From contig CACXBN010000309.1 of the NCBI GenBank assembly GCA_902765885.1, positions 1 to 8,298 of the forward strand: a stretch of 8,298 nt of DNA, given 5' to 3'. This document shows, one piece after another, positions 1 to 6,664 of this stretch. Within the stretch, counting starts at the first letter, position 1. Each line of letters starts with the position of its first letter. The notes under the pieces were generated by a model. That model searched no databases, was not told where the DNA came from, and saw nothing but the letters and a program-made list of their open reading frames with translations. Source of the DNA: an uncultured Ruminococcus sp. (lineage in GTDB: Bacteria; Bacillota; Clostridia; Oscillospirales; CAG-272). A program made the translations under genes and the position numbers.

Positions 1-19
1 AAGAAAAAATCATAATCAA

Positions 20-52
20 AGCCCAGAACTTTGTATGTGAAAGTTCTGGGCT
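20..52. terminator. Hairpin terminator ending the six-gene leftward operon, possibly bidirectional
   Basis: A perfect 13-bp inverted repeat (AGCCCAGAACTTT at 20-32, AAAGTTCTGGGCT at 40-52) encloses a 7-nt loop. On the minus strand the stem is followed by a U-rich stretch that includes six U's (complement of 4-9). On the plus strand five T's follow at 58-62. It lies about 115 nt beyond the stop codon of the last leftward gene, and no other hairpin was seen between them. The T-tracts on both sides fit a bidirectional Rho-independent terminator shared with a convergent gene to the left of the window; that gene is inferred, not seen. Confidence 0.8.
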
Positions 53-167
53 CAATCTTTTTCTACCACCGATTATTTACCGCTTACTACTTTTGTAAGA
101 CTGATTTCTTTTCTTCGCCTTTGGAGTGCTTGGGAAATTAAGTTTCAGTTAATATGAATATGGTTGT

Positions 168-917
168 TCACTGAATGTCTGTAACAGCTGATGGTTCCTC
201 TATGATGATTTTTTTTGGAGTGAATTCGAGGTAATCGGCCGAGACTATCTCAAACTTGATATTTTCATATTCAAATGAAGGTTTGATGTAGTAATCTCCG
301 TGTATATGTCCATAAAAACATCTGCTTATGCCGCATTCGTGAAGCACATCAACGATTGGCCTGCATACGAATTCACCATAAACGGGAGGAAAATGAAGAA
401 ACGCTATCACGGGTTTGTTTGCTTTTAGAAACATTCGCGTGGCTTCGGTTCCGGAGAGACGGATTCTCTGGACTTCCCTCATAACAATTTTATCATAGTC
501 ATGATTTTCTTCCTGAGTTTGAAGCTTCCTGTCCGTGAACCATCCTCTTGAACCGCATACAATGCACGATTCCGCTTCCAGCGAGTTGTTCTGTATTATT
601 TTTATGGATTCGAGCCCAAGTGCTTTAATGGTATCGTTGATCTTCTTTACCGAAGACCACCAATAGTCGTGATTCCCTCTGATAAGGATCTTGTTTCCCG
701 GCAGGGAATCGATAAATTTCAGGTCCTGTTCGGCCTCTTTGAGACTCATCGCCCACGAAATGTCCCCCGGGATGATGACCGTATCGCCGGCACTTACCAC
801 GGCGTTCCACTTTTTGTTTATCTTTTCCATGTAGCCGGTCCATCTCGGCCCGAATTTGTCCATTGGCTTTCCCGATACGGACGAGAGATGCAGATCTGCT
901 ATCGCAAACAGTGCCAT
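168..917 (-). CDS. Calcineurin-like metallophosphoesterase (COG1768-type predicted phosphohydrolase)
   Basis: A 249-residue cytosolic protein carrying the full metallophosphoesterase signature: D8-L-H10 near the N-terminus, G51-D52, G81-N82-H83-D84, H175 in LHFPP, and G203-H204-I-H206 near the C-terminus. These residues normally bind two metal ions and hydrolyse a phosphomono- or phosphodiester. The length and the GNHDYWW and LHFPPVY motifs match the small single-domain COG1768 group of Firmicutes, whose substrate is unknown to me. There is no signal peptide or membrane segment. The start codon lies 2 nt after the threonine synthase stop, and an AAGG ribosome binding site sits inside the 3' end of that gene, so translation is probably coupled. 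It is the last gene of the operon. Fold and catalytic type are secure; the substrate cannot be told from sequence or context. Confidence 0.9.
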   Translation of the reverse strand: MALFAIADLHLSSVSGKPMDKFGPRWTGYMEKINKKWNAVVSAGDTVIIPGDISWAMSLKEAEQDLKFIDSLPGNKILIRGNHDYWWSSVKKINDTIKALGLESIKIIQNNSLEAESCIVCGSRGWFTDRKLQTQEENHDYDKIVMREVQRIRLSGTEATRMFLKANKPVIAFLHFPPVYGEFVCRPIVDVLHECGISRCFYGHIHGDYYIKPSFEYENIKFEIVSADYLEFTPKKIIIEEPSAVTDIQ

Positions 918-919
918 TC

Positions 920-2416
920 TTATACCTTAAACGGGATGTCGGGCATCTCCGACGGATCTATTACTTCATCAAAACGTATTTCAAGATCGAGCGCTTCTTT
1001 GAGAGGGTGCGGGATAGACGTGCCGGTTGAAGATGATAGCGCTTCAAGAGATGAGATATCATCATTTCCTGAATCTATCCCCAGGGCATCATTCACGGCA
1101 GGTGCAAACTTGTATGGGCTTGCAGTAGATGCAAGTATCACAGGCGTGTTGTCGCCTGTTGCTCTTATGTATTTGGAAACGCATCCGTATCCGACCGAGG
1201 TGTGCGGATCCATCAGATATCCGTGGTTTTGGTATACTTCCTTGATTATTTCTTTGGTTTCTTCCTCAGTCATATAATAGCCGCAGAAATTGTCTCTCAG
1301 CTTATCCATGATGTCAGACGGCGCATCATACTTTCCGTTTTCCTTAAGAGAAGTCATGAGCTCTGAGGTGAGCTCTGCACCTCCGAGAGTATAGAGAAGT
1401 CTTTCCAGATTGGACGAGATGAGAATATCCATGGAAGGCGATATGGTTTTATGAAATTCGCGTGTCCTGTCGTAAGTGCCTGTTTCTATGAAATCGGTAA
1501 GGACGTTATTGCTGTTTGAAGCTACGATTAGTTTGTTCACGGGAAGCCCCATGGTTTTCGCAATGTAGGCTGCGAAAACGTTTCCGAAATTGCCTGTCGG
1601 GACACAGATGTTGATCTTTTGTCCGAATGGAATCCTGCCCTCTTTTACAAGGTCGTAATATGCTGATACATAGTACACTATCTGCGGTGCAAGTCTTCCC
1701 CAGTTTATGGAATTGGCACTTCCGAAAAAGAATCCGTGGTCAAGTGCCTTTTTTGCAAGGCTTTTGTCCTGAAATATCAATTTTACACCTGTCTGTGCAT
1801 CATCAAAATTTCCACGGACAGCTGTGACGTGAACATTTGATCCTGTAGTCGTCTGCATCTGTCTCTTTTGCATGTTGCTGACTCCGTCTACCGGATAAAA
1901 CACCGTGATTTTGACTCCGTCCACATCTTTGTAACCTTCAAGTGCCGCTTTGCCGGTATCGCCGCTTGTTGCCACGAGAATATGAGCAGTGTTTGTTTCA
2001 CCTGTCATCTTCAGAGCGAGCGAGAGCAGTCTCGGCATGATTTGAAGAGCCATGTCTTTGAATGCGGAAGTAGGACCATGCCATAGTTCAAGCGAGTAAA
2101 TGCCGTCATTTATCCGTCTTAGCGGAGCTGCTGTTCCTGCAATTCCTGTGGTGAACCTTTTTTCAGAGTAAGCTTCTCTGCAGGCTTTTAACAGCTCGTC
2201 CTCATCATAGTCCTCGAGGAACATTGAGAGGATATACGCGGCTTTTTCGGCATAATTCATATTTCTAAGCGTATTGAAATCTCCATCGCTGAAAACCGGA
2301 TACTTGGTAGGAACATAAAGACCTCCGTCCGGTGCAAGTCCTTTTTTTATTGCTTCAGCAGATGATACAGTGTCATAATCATGTTTTGTGTCTCTGGTGC
2401 TTCTGTACCTTATCAT
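920..2416 (-). CDS. thrC: Threonine synthase (PLP-dependent)
   Basis: A 498-residue enzyme converting O-phospho-L-homoserine to L-threonine and phosphate, the last step of threonine synthesis. The N-terminal threonine-synthase domain (about residues 1-90, with DGGLYVP near 30-36) is followed by the PLP fold. HGPTSAFKD places the Schiff-base lysine at K120. ATSGDTG (149-155), SANSINWGRL (233-242) and the phosphate-cradle loop PTGNFGN (273-279) are all intact. Length and layout fit the long (~490-residue) threonine synthase class found in E. coli, yeast and many Clostridia, rather than the ~350-residue B. subtilis class. The start is supported by a GAGAGG ribosome binding site about 8 nt upstream. 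It lies 27 nt after rnhB and 2 nt before the phosphoesterase gene. The first gene of the same operon is a proposed homoserine kinase, which would make this enzyme's substrate. No T-box or other attenuator is visible directly upstream. Confidence 0.97.
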   Translation of the reverse strand: MIRYRSTRDTKHDYDTVSSAEAIKKGLAPDGGLYVPTKYPVFSDGDFNTLRNMNYAEKAAYILSMFLEDYDEDELLKACREAYSEKRFTTGIAGTAAPLRRINDGIYSLELWHGPTSAFKDMALQIMPRLLSLALKMTGETNTAHILVATSGDTGKAALEGYKDVDGVKITVFYPVDGVSNMQKRQMQTTTGSNVHVTAVRGNFDDAQTGVKLIFQDKSLAKKALDHGFFFGSANSINWGRLAPQIVYYVSAYYDLVKEGRIPFGQKINICVPTGNFGNVFAAYIAKTMGLPVNKLIVASNSNNVLTDFIETGTYDRTREFHKTISPSMDILISSNLERLLYTLGGAELTSELMTSLKENGKYDAPSDIMDKLRDNFCGYYMTEEETKEIIKEVYQNHGYLMDPHTSVGYGCVSKYIRATGDNTPVILASTASPYKFAPAVNDALGIDSGNDDISSLEALSSSTGTSIPHPLKEALDLEIRFDEVIDPSEMPDIPFKV

Positions 2417-2443
2417 GACGAAAATCCTCTCTGAGATTGTATT

Positions 2444-3103
2444 TCAGTCGGCGTTTTTCTCGGAATATTTCTCTTCGAGAGCCGCCTGCAGTTTATCTTT
2501 GTCCTTTACCAGAAATGACAGGAAAGTTTTTCTGTGGATTTCACACGGACCGTATTCGTATACTGCCAGCATATGGTCTTTTGTCGGATACCCTTTATGC
2601 TTTTCAAAACCGTATTGGGGATACAGTTTGGCATATTCAGCCATCATCCTGTCCCTGTATACTTTCGCAAGAACAGAAGCCGCTGCTATCGACTGTGATT
2701 TCGAGTCTCCCTTTACTATGGGATATGATGGAATACCGAAATCGGTATTCCTGTTTCCGTCCACGAGTATCACTGAAGGCGTGAATGTAATGGTTGCGGC
2801 AATCACGGCTTTTTTCATTGCATTCAGGGAGGCGTTGAGAATATTTACTTCGTCTATCTCGGCATGTGATGACTCTGCAATCCCGTAAGCGATGGATTTT
2901 TCAATGATCTCATCATAGAGCTTTTCTCTCTTTTTTTCGGACAGCGCTTTTGAGTCATCAAGTCCCTCTATGATGATGTTAGCCGGCAGTATTACCGCAG
3001 CTGCCACCACAGGGCCGGCCAGGGGCCCTCTTCCAGCTTCATCTGTTCCGCATACCGGTCCGAATTTTTCCGAGTATTCTTTATCAAAGTTATAATCAAG
3101 CAT
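2444..3103 (-). CDS. rnhB: Ribonuclease HII
   Basis: A 219-residue enzyme that nicks RNA in RNA-DNA hybrids and removes single ribonucleotides misincorporated into DNA. The signature DEAGRG begins at D21-E22, followed by GPLAGPVVAAAV. VDGN (D115) and KGDS (D133) supply the other likely metal-binding acidic residues. SIAAASVLAKVYRDR (138-152) and YPQYGFEKHKGYPT (161-174) are also typical; the tyrosine near 164 probably reads the ribose 2'-OH. Length is normal for the single-domain type. The start lies 8 nt after the rbgA stop, with an AAGGA ribosome binding site inside the end of rbgA. Position directly downstream of rbgA is a common Firmicute arrangement and supports the call. The C-terminal ~25 residues are charged and poorly conserved, as is usual. 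Confidence 0.97.
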   Translation of the reverse strand: MLDYNFDKEYSEKFGPVCGTDEAGRGPLAGPVVAAAVILPANIIIEGLDDSKALSEKKREKLYDEIIEKSIAYGIAESSHAEIDEVNILNASLNAMKKAVIAATITFTPSVILVDGNRNTDFGIPSYPIVKGDSKSQSIAAASVLAKVYRDRMMAEYAKLYPQYGFEKHKGYPTKDHMLAVYEYGPCEIHRKTFLSFLVKDKDKLQAALEEKYSEKNAD

Positions 3104-3111
3104 GTGTTTGT

Positions 3112-4002
3112 TTAGTTCCTTGTTTTTGATTTTGGTGTTTTCGCTGGATATTCGAGAGTGATCCTTCCTATTTTGGCGGATCTGAACTCAGTCAGAAGGG
3201 TATCAGCTGCCCTTTCGAAATTTATATCTCCGCCGGAGATGACGAATCCTCTTTTTTTTGCCATTGCCGTGAGTATTCCGGTACCGTCGTGGCCTTTAAG
3301 GTCTTCAGCATCAAGTTTGTATCTGGCGCAGAAGAGTTCAGGACACATGTCATAAAGCCTTTTTGACAGAATGCATGCAAGCTCCTCGGTGTCTAAAATA
3401 TCATCCTTAATGGCTCCCGTGAATGCCAGATTTTCCCCGGTGGTCCTGTCATCGAACTTAGGCCACAGAACTCCCGGCATGTCAAGCAGTTCTATCCCGA
3501 TATCCGTTGAAACCCACTGTTTCGTGAGAGTAACGCCGGGCCTGTTCTCAACTTTTGCTTTTTTTCCTCCGCTGAGTCTGTTAACCAAAGAAGACTTTCC
3601 TACGTTCGGTATGCCGACTATCATTGCTTTGATCTTTCTGCCCGACATGCCTTTTTGAGCATATTTTTCGATTTTTTCCTTCAGGATCTCCCTGATTTCA
3701 GACGATATTGACTTGATGCCGTCTCCAGTCACGGTATCGACCGCGAGCGCGTGCATGCCTGCGACTTTATAGTATTCGACCCATTTTTTTGTCATTACCG
3801 GATCTGCCAGGGAAGACTTGGTCAAAAGTATGAGTTTCGGTTTGCTGCCGACAAGTGTGTCGATTTCCGGGTTTTTGGAACTATCGGGGATCCTTGCATC
3901 CAGAAGTTCGAGTATGATATCGACCTGTGAGAGAGATTCGGATATCAGTCTTCTGGTTTTGGCCATATGGCCCGGAAACCACTGAATTGTTTGTGATGGC
4001 AT
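3112..4002 (-). CDS. rbgA: Circularly permuted ribosome biogenesis GTPase RbgA/YlqF
   Basis: A 296-residue GTPase that acts late in 50S subunit assembly. The family has a permuted G-motif order, seen here as G4 (61-64), a G5-like stretch (~87-93), G1 GIPNVGKSS (130-138), G2 threonine in PGVT (155-158) and G3 DMPG (174-177). A C-terminal RNA-binding helical region covers about 190-280. The N-terminal IQWFPGHM is intact; its H12 corresponds to the histidine needed for GTP hydrolysis in B. subtilis RbgA (His9). The odd point is G4: the usual NKxD reads TKSS, so both the asparagine and the aspartate that specifies guanine are replaced. G1 and G3 are normal, so this is not a decayed gene. The start is 12 nt after the lepB stop with a weak AGG-type ribosome binding site. 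The basic tail (KTPKSKTRN) fits rRNA contact. Confidence 0.95.
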   Translation of the reverse strand: MPSQTIQWFPGHMAKTRRLISESLSQVDIILELLDARIPDSSKNPEIDTLVGSKPKLILLTKSSLADPVMTKKWVEYYKVAGMHALAVDTVTGDGIKSISSEIREILKEKIEKYAQKGMSGRKIKAMIVGIPNVGKSSLVNRLSGGKKAKVENRPGVTLTKQWVSTDIGIELLDMPGVLWPKFDDRTTGENLAFTGAIKDDILDTEELACILSKRLYDMCPELFCARYKLDAEDLKGHDGTGILTAMAKKRGFVISGGDINFERAADTLLTEFRSAKIGRITLEYPAKTPKSKTRN

Positions 4003-4014
4003 ACCTGGCCCGCC

Positions 4015-4623
4015 TTATTTGACTTCTCTGGGATTAGAGAAGAATGTGAATCTGTTGAACGGGAAAACGCGCACGACTGCTTTGCCAACGATGTTTCTTT
4101 CGTCAACGGGACCTATTGCCAGAGTCCTGCTGTCTCCCGAGTGGTTTCTGTTGTCTCCCATTACGAACACCTGGCCCTTTTCAAGGGTTATGGGCAGCTG
4201 GTACTGGCACACTATAGTAGGTGAATTTTTGTCGAGATATCTGTAGGATTCTTCAACTTCCACTCCGTCGACATAAAGCGTCCAGGTGTCAAAATCGATA
4301 TCGACAGTCTGGCCCTCCGTCGCTATTATCCTCTTTACGATGGGCCTGGTATAGGACTCGTATCCTGAGATTGCGTCAATGTCGTGAACGACAACAATGT
4401 CTCCGGCTGTCGGCTTATAGAAAAGATCGCTTACAACGAGATATTCTCCCTGCTTGAGCGTTGGCTCCATAGACTGGCCCTCAACGACATTGAGCCTTGC
4501 TATGAATGCAAAGAGCAACATTATGACTACCGCGATACAGCCAAGCATTTCGATAAACTCGTAAACCGCGGAAAGTACCTTTTCGCTCGGTGAAACTGTT
4601 TTGGATGTGATATCGTTTTCCAT
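4015..4623 (-). CDS. lepB: Signal peptidase I
   Basis: A 202-residue membrane-anchored serine protease that removes signal peptides from exported proteins. One N-terminal transmembrane segment (about 26-44) is followed by box B, VEGQSMEPTL, with nucleophile S51. Box D, VKRIIATEGQ, carries the general-base lysine K97. Box E, GDNRNHSGDSR, covers 156-166. There is no second or C-terminal membrane segment, as in the short Gram-positive (SipS-like) type, so the catalytic domain would face outward. The N-terminal ~20 residues are cytoplasmic. The start follows the upstream stop by only 2 nt, and the GGAG ribosome binding site overlaps the last codons and stop of that gene, which points to translational coupling. 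All catalytic residues are present. Many Clostridia encode several signal peptidases, so this may not be the only one. Confidence 0.96.
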   Translation of the reverse strand: MENDITSKTVSPSEKVLSAVYEFIEMLGCIAVVIMLLFAFIARLNVVEGQSMEPTLKQGEYLVVSDLFYKPTAGDIVVVHDIDAISGYESYTRPIVKRIIATEGQTVDIDFDTWTLYVDGVEVEESYRYLDKNSPTIVCQYQLPITLEKGQVFVMGDNRNHSGDSRTLAIGPVDERNIVGKAVVRVFPFNRFTFFSNPREVK

Positions 4624-4625
4624 AG

Positions 4626-5864
4626 TTACTCCAATGTTTTTTCGGTTATGTCTTCTGATGTCAGAATTCCCATGAGGTTGCTTCCGTCCTCTATGTAAAG
4701 CGGAAATTCCGAGGCTTTCTTTTCGGTGAATGCGGAAGGGCCGCTGAAACTTTTTTCGGAATCATAAATAAAGAAGGGAACAGGCTCTTTTGAATGTGTG
4801 CGGAGTTCGAGCGGAGTAGGATGATCTGGAAGAACCATGATTCTGAAATTTTCTCCTGAATCTTTGAGATAACCAAGAACCGGTCCGAGAATGAGTTCGT
4901 CAATCTTTTCGATTGATGAAGTCTTTTCGCCGGGATTTCCCTGGTGCCCGCACTCATCGGGAGCTTCGACATGCACATAAACAAGATCATGGTCACTGAA
5001 CGCTTTAATCGCCGCTTCGGCTTTGCCGGAATAATTGGTATGGTAGTTTCCGGTGGCCCCCGGCACATTTATCACATCGCATCCCGCACAGATTCCGATT
5101 CCTTTTATGAGGTCCACGGCGGAGATGATTGCCGTTTTCAGATGCCATTTGTCTTCGAATTTCGGGAGGGAAGGCTTTTTGCCCGGGCTCCACAACCACG
5201 GGGAATTAGCCGGCCTCAGCCCTCTTTTGCGCCTTGAAACGTTGACGGGATGATTATCAAGCACCCGTGCTCCTTCTTCCATAAATTCGAGAAACTCTTT
5301 TCCTCCGTTATCGACTCTTGGAAGATACTCGGAGATTGTGCGGCCGAGAATATCATGCGGCCTTGAGAACTGATATTTTTCATCAGCACCCTCCCATATG
5401 AGACAGTGTCTGTAGCTGACTCCGGTATAAAGATGTCTTCCATCCATGGGGAGAGCTTCATTCAGAGCCTTTACGAGCTCGTCAGCTTCTTCCGTCGTTA
5501 TATCCCCAGAGCTGTGGTCTATCATTGTCCTCGAGGCATAATCATCGTCCGCTGTCCCGGAAAGAGTCACTATATTGCACCTTATCGCGGTATCGTTTTC
5601 TTTCATATCTATTCCCATGCTCATTGCTTCAAGTGGTGAACGGCCCTTTGAATAGATTTTCGGATTGTATGAAAGAATCGAGAGGTTTGCCGTATCGCTT
5701 TCCGGCACCATTCCCTCCGGCACGTTAGATACGGTGCCGCATAAAGATTCTGATGCCAGCATGTCCATGTTTGGTTTGTGGGCTGCTTCCATTGGTGTCC
5801 TGTTATTTAAATTCGGATTCGGCCTGTCGGCCATTCCGTCCGGAATCAGTATGAAGTACTTCAT
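4626..5864 (-). CDS. Cofactor-independent phosphoglycerate mutase-like metalloenzyme; proposed alternative homoserine kinase
   Basis: A 412-residue member of the alkaline phosphatase/iPGM metalloenzyme superfamily, archaeal (apgM) branch. Metal and catalytic residues seen are D9 in IPDGMADRP, the ESDTANLS motif with candidate nucleophile S56, APDECGH (D303, H307), PDH (D347, H348) and THSKEPVPF (H357). Residues ~117-230 form the inserted domain typical of the apgM group. A closely related set (TIGR02535) is labelled a proposed homoserine kinase because of its link to threonine genes. Here the gene opens an operon that also carries thrC, which favours that role (homoserine to O-phosphohomoserine) over glycolytic mutase activity; this is inference, as residues alone cannot separate the two. 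The start is supported by GAAAGG 10 nt upstream and an extended -10 promoter about 64 nt upstream. Product annotation as cofactor-independent phosphoglycerate mutase is the safe fallback. Confidence 0.88.
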   Translation of the reverse strand: MKYFILIPDGMADRPNPNLNNRTPMEAAHKPNMDMLASESLCGTVSNVPEGMVPESDTANLSILSYNPKIYSKGRSPLEAMSMGIDMKENDTAIRCNIVTLSGTADDDYASRTMIDHSSGDITTEEADELVKALNEALPMDGRHLYTGVSYRHCLIWEGADEKYQFSRPHDILGRTISEYLPRVDNGGKEFLEFMEEGARVLDNHPVNVSRRKRGLRPANSPWLWSPGKKPSLPKFEDKWHLKTAIISAVDLIKGIGICAGCDVINVPGATGNYHTNYSGKAEAAIKAFSDHDLVYVHVEAPDECGHQGNPGEKTSSIEKIDELILGPVLGYLKDSGENFRIMVLPDHPTPLELRTHSKEPVPFFIYDSEKSFSGPSAFTEKKASEFPLYIEDGSNLMGILTSEDITEKTLE

Positions 5865-5927
5865 CGATTGCTAGCCTTTCGCTTGTTTCGAAATATGTTT
5901 GTGAAAAGGTATAAATCCACAAATACT

Positions 5928-5936
5928 ATTATACCA
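5928..5936 (-). promoter_or_regulatory. Extended -10 promoter of the leftward operon
   Basis: On the minus strand the sequence reads TGGTATAAT, a perfect -10 hexamer with the TGn extension. The best -35 at 17-nt spacing (5951-5956) is TATTCA, a poor match to TTGACA, which is typical of promoters relying on the extended -10. Transcription would start near 5921, giving a leader of about 57 nt. That is too short for a T-box or other large riboswitch. Confidence 0.7.
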
Positions 5937-6146
5937 CATGAAAACTGCCTTGAATACGGAAACCATGACGAAATGCGGGAAGTTTTTCAGGGCTTTTTAT
6001 ACGAATTATATGATTTTGCTTGAGGATAAGTCGGTTGATTAATCATTACGGCTAATACATCATGCCTTGAGTCATGAGTGTTATCCCAGACTTCAGACAC
6101 TTTTGATTTTACACTTTCATTTAACAAGGTAGAAAGGTGATTTTGG

Positions 6147-6163
6147 TGGTCGAAAACCGACCA
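6147..6163. promoter_or_regulatory. Palindrome upstream of the rightward -35 box, possible operator
   Basis: TGGTCG at 6147-6152 and its reverse complement CGACCA at 6158-6163 flank an AAAAC spacer. The palindrome ends 6 nt before the -35 hexamer of the promoter for the helix-turn-helix gene. Position and twofold symmetry suit binding of a dimeric regulator, possibly the product of the downstream gene. No second copy was seen in the region, so this rests on symmetry and position only. Confidence 0.35.
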
Positions 6164-6169
6164 AAACAG

Positions 6170-6198
6170 TTGATTTTCAGTATGTGATCTGGTACAAT
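6170..6198 (+). promoter_or_regulatory. Sigma-A type promoter for the regulator-phosphatase operon
   Basis: The -35 TTGATT (6170-6175) and -10 TACAAT (6193-6198) are separated by exactly 17 nt, and the -10 carries a TGG extension, as does the divergent promoter. Transcription would begin near 6205, leaving a leader of about 80 nt before the helix-turn-helix gene. No comparable promoter was found between that gene and the phosphatase gene, so this one probably serves both. Confidence 0.75.
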
Positions 6199-6271
6199 AA
6201 AATGCCAGAAAGCTGTTGATATACCATTGGGCTCTATCGAAAATCACGAAACCATACAGAACTTTTAACTG

Positions 6272-6277
6272 AGGAGG
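6272..6277 (+). promoter_or_regulatory. Consensus ribosome binding site of the helix-turn-helix gene
   Basis: A perfect AGGAGG lies 7 nt before the ATG at 6285. It is the strongest ribosome binding site in the window and fixes the start of this short gene. Confidence 0.85.
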
Positions 6278-6284
6278 ATTTCAA

Positions 6285-6527
6285 ATGGGTGTTTCTTACA
6301 AAAAGCTTTGGCACTTACTCCTTGACAAAAATCTGAAAAAAATAGATCTGGAACGAAAAGCCGGAATATCTCACTACGCAGTTTTGAAGCTGTCTGGCGA
6401 TATGGACGTTTCCACAGATGTGCTCACAAAGATTTGCGATGCGCTTGACTGCGGCATAGATGATATCGTCGATTTCATTCCCTCCGATAAAATGAATCAG
6501 GTTCGGAAAACAGAAGGAAACGATTGA
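6285..6527 (+). CDS. Small Cro/C1-type (XRE family) helix-turn-helix regulator
   Basis: An 80-residue protein that is almost entirely a Cro/C1 helix-turn-helix domain (about residues 5-65), of the compact YozG-like type common in Clostridia. The opening SYKKLWHLLLDKN helix, the KKIDLERKAGISHYAVLKL helix-turn-helix core and the closing TDVLTKICDALDCGIDDIVDF follow the family pattern closely. The remaining ~15 residues are a polar tail with no sensor domain. It should bind DNA as a dimer, probably at its own promoter; a palindrome upstream of the -35 box is a candidate site. The start is fixed by a consensus AGGAGG. It is the first gene of a rightward unit that continues, after a possible 38-codon ORF, with a membrane phosphatase. 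Such regulators are often found next to accessory or transferred genes, but no mobile element was seen here. The target genes are unknown. Confidence 0.92.
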   Translation: MGVSYKKLWHLLLDKNLKKIDLERKAGISHYAVLKLSGDMDVSTDVLTKICDALDCGIDDIVDFIPSDKMNQVRKTEGND

Positions 6528-6528
6528 T

Positions 6529-6645
6529 ATGCATGAAAGAAGATGTGCACTTTTTCCCCGTTTTTCTTGGAATGAGGACAGGTGCCTTCTTATCACCATG
6601 AGCTTCAACCGGAGCACGTTTGTCATTAAAACCGCAGGTGAGTGA
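6529..6645 (+). CDS. Possible 38-residue small protein between regulator and phosphatase
   Basis: An ATG one nucleotide after the regulator's stop opens a 38-codon frame (begins MHERRCALF, ends FVIKTAGE). A GAAGGAAA ribosome binding site lies about 10 nt upstream, inside the end of the regulator gene. Its TGA at 6643-6645 touches the AAAGGAGA ribosome binding site of the phosphatase gene. This tight fit suggests translational coupling. The peptide is basic, has two cysteines, no clear membrane segment, and resembles nothing I recognise. It may equally be a chance frame in a 137-nt spacer, and I cannot decide without related sequences. Confidence 0.27.
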   Translation: MHERRCALFPRFSWNEDRCLLITMSFNRSTFVIKTAGE

Positions 6646-6664
6646 AAGGAGATAAATAAGACAG

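Larger units (their letters stand above)
5865..6284. other. Divergent intergenic region
   Basis: These 420 nt separate the leftward six-gene operon from the rightward regulator-phosphatase genes. They hold the leftward extended -10 promoter (5928-5936), a 6-bp palindrome (6147-6163) and the rightward promoter (6170-6198). Between about 5960 and 6140 I see no convincing gene, repeat or RNA structure. Open frames of 34 codons (plus strand, from 5938) and 86 codons (minus strand, 5987-6247) exist but have no ribosome binding site or recognisable protein. The stretch is long for a simple divergent promoter, so decayed sequence is possible. Confidence 0.6.

Noticed and set aside
669..1277. Plus-strand open frame of 202 codons
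   Set aside because: It lies wholly antisense to the phosphoesterase and threonine synthase genes, has no recognisable motif or upstream promoter, and reads as a shadow of their codon pattern.
2388..2888. Plus-strand open frame of 166 codons
   Set aside because: It is antisense to rnhB and the start of thrC, both of which have intact catalytic motifs. No ribosome binding site or known domain supports it.
5865..5921. T-box or threonine attenuator in the leader of the thr-linked operon
   Set aside because: The predicted leader is only about 57 nt, with no stem-loop series, no T-box consensus and no terminator.
5938..6042. Plus-strand open frame of 34 codons starting MKTALNTE
   Set aside because: It has no ribosome binding site and overlaps the leftward promoter region, and no plus-strand promoter lies upstream of it.
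5987..6247. Minus-strand open frame of 86 codons in the divergent intergenic region
   Set aside because: It has no ribosome binding site, overlaps the rightward promoter, and its protein shows no recognisable domain. A decayed gene fragment cannot be excluded.
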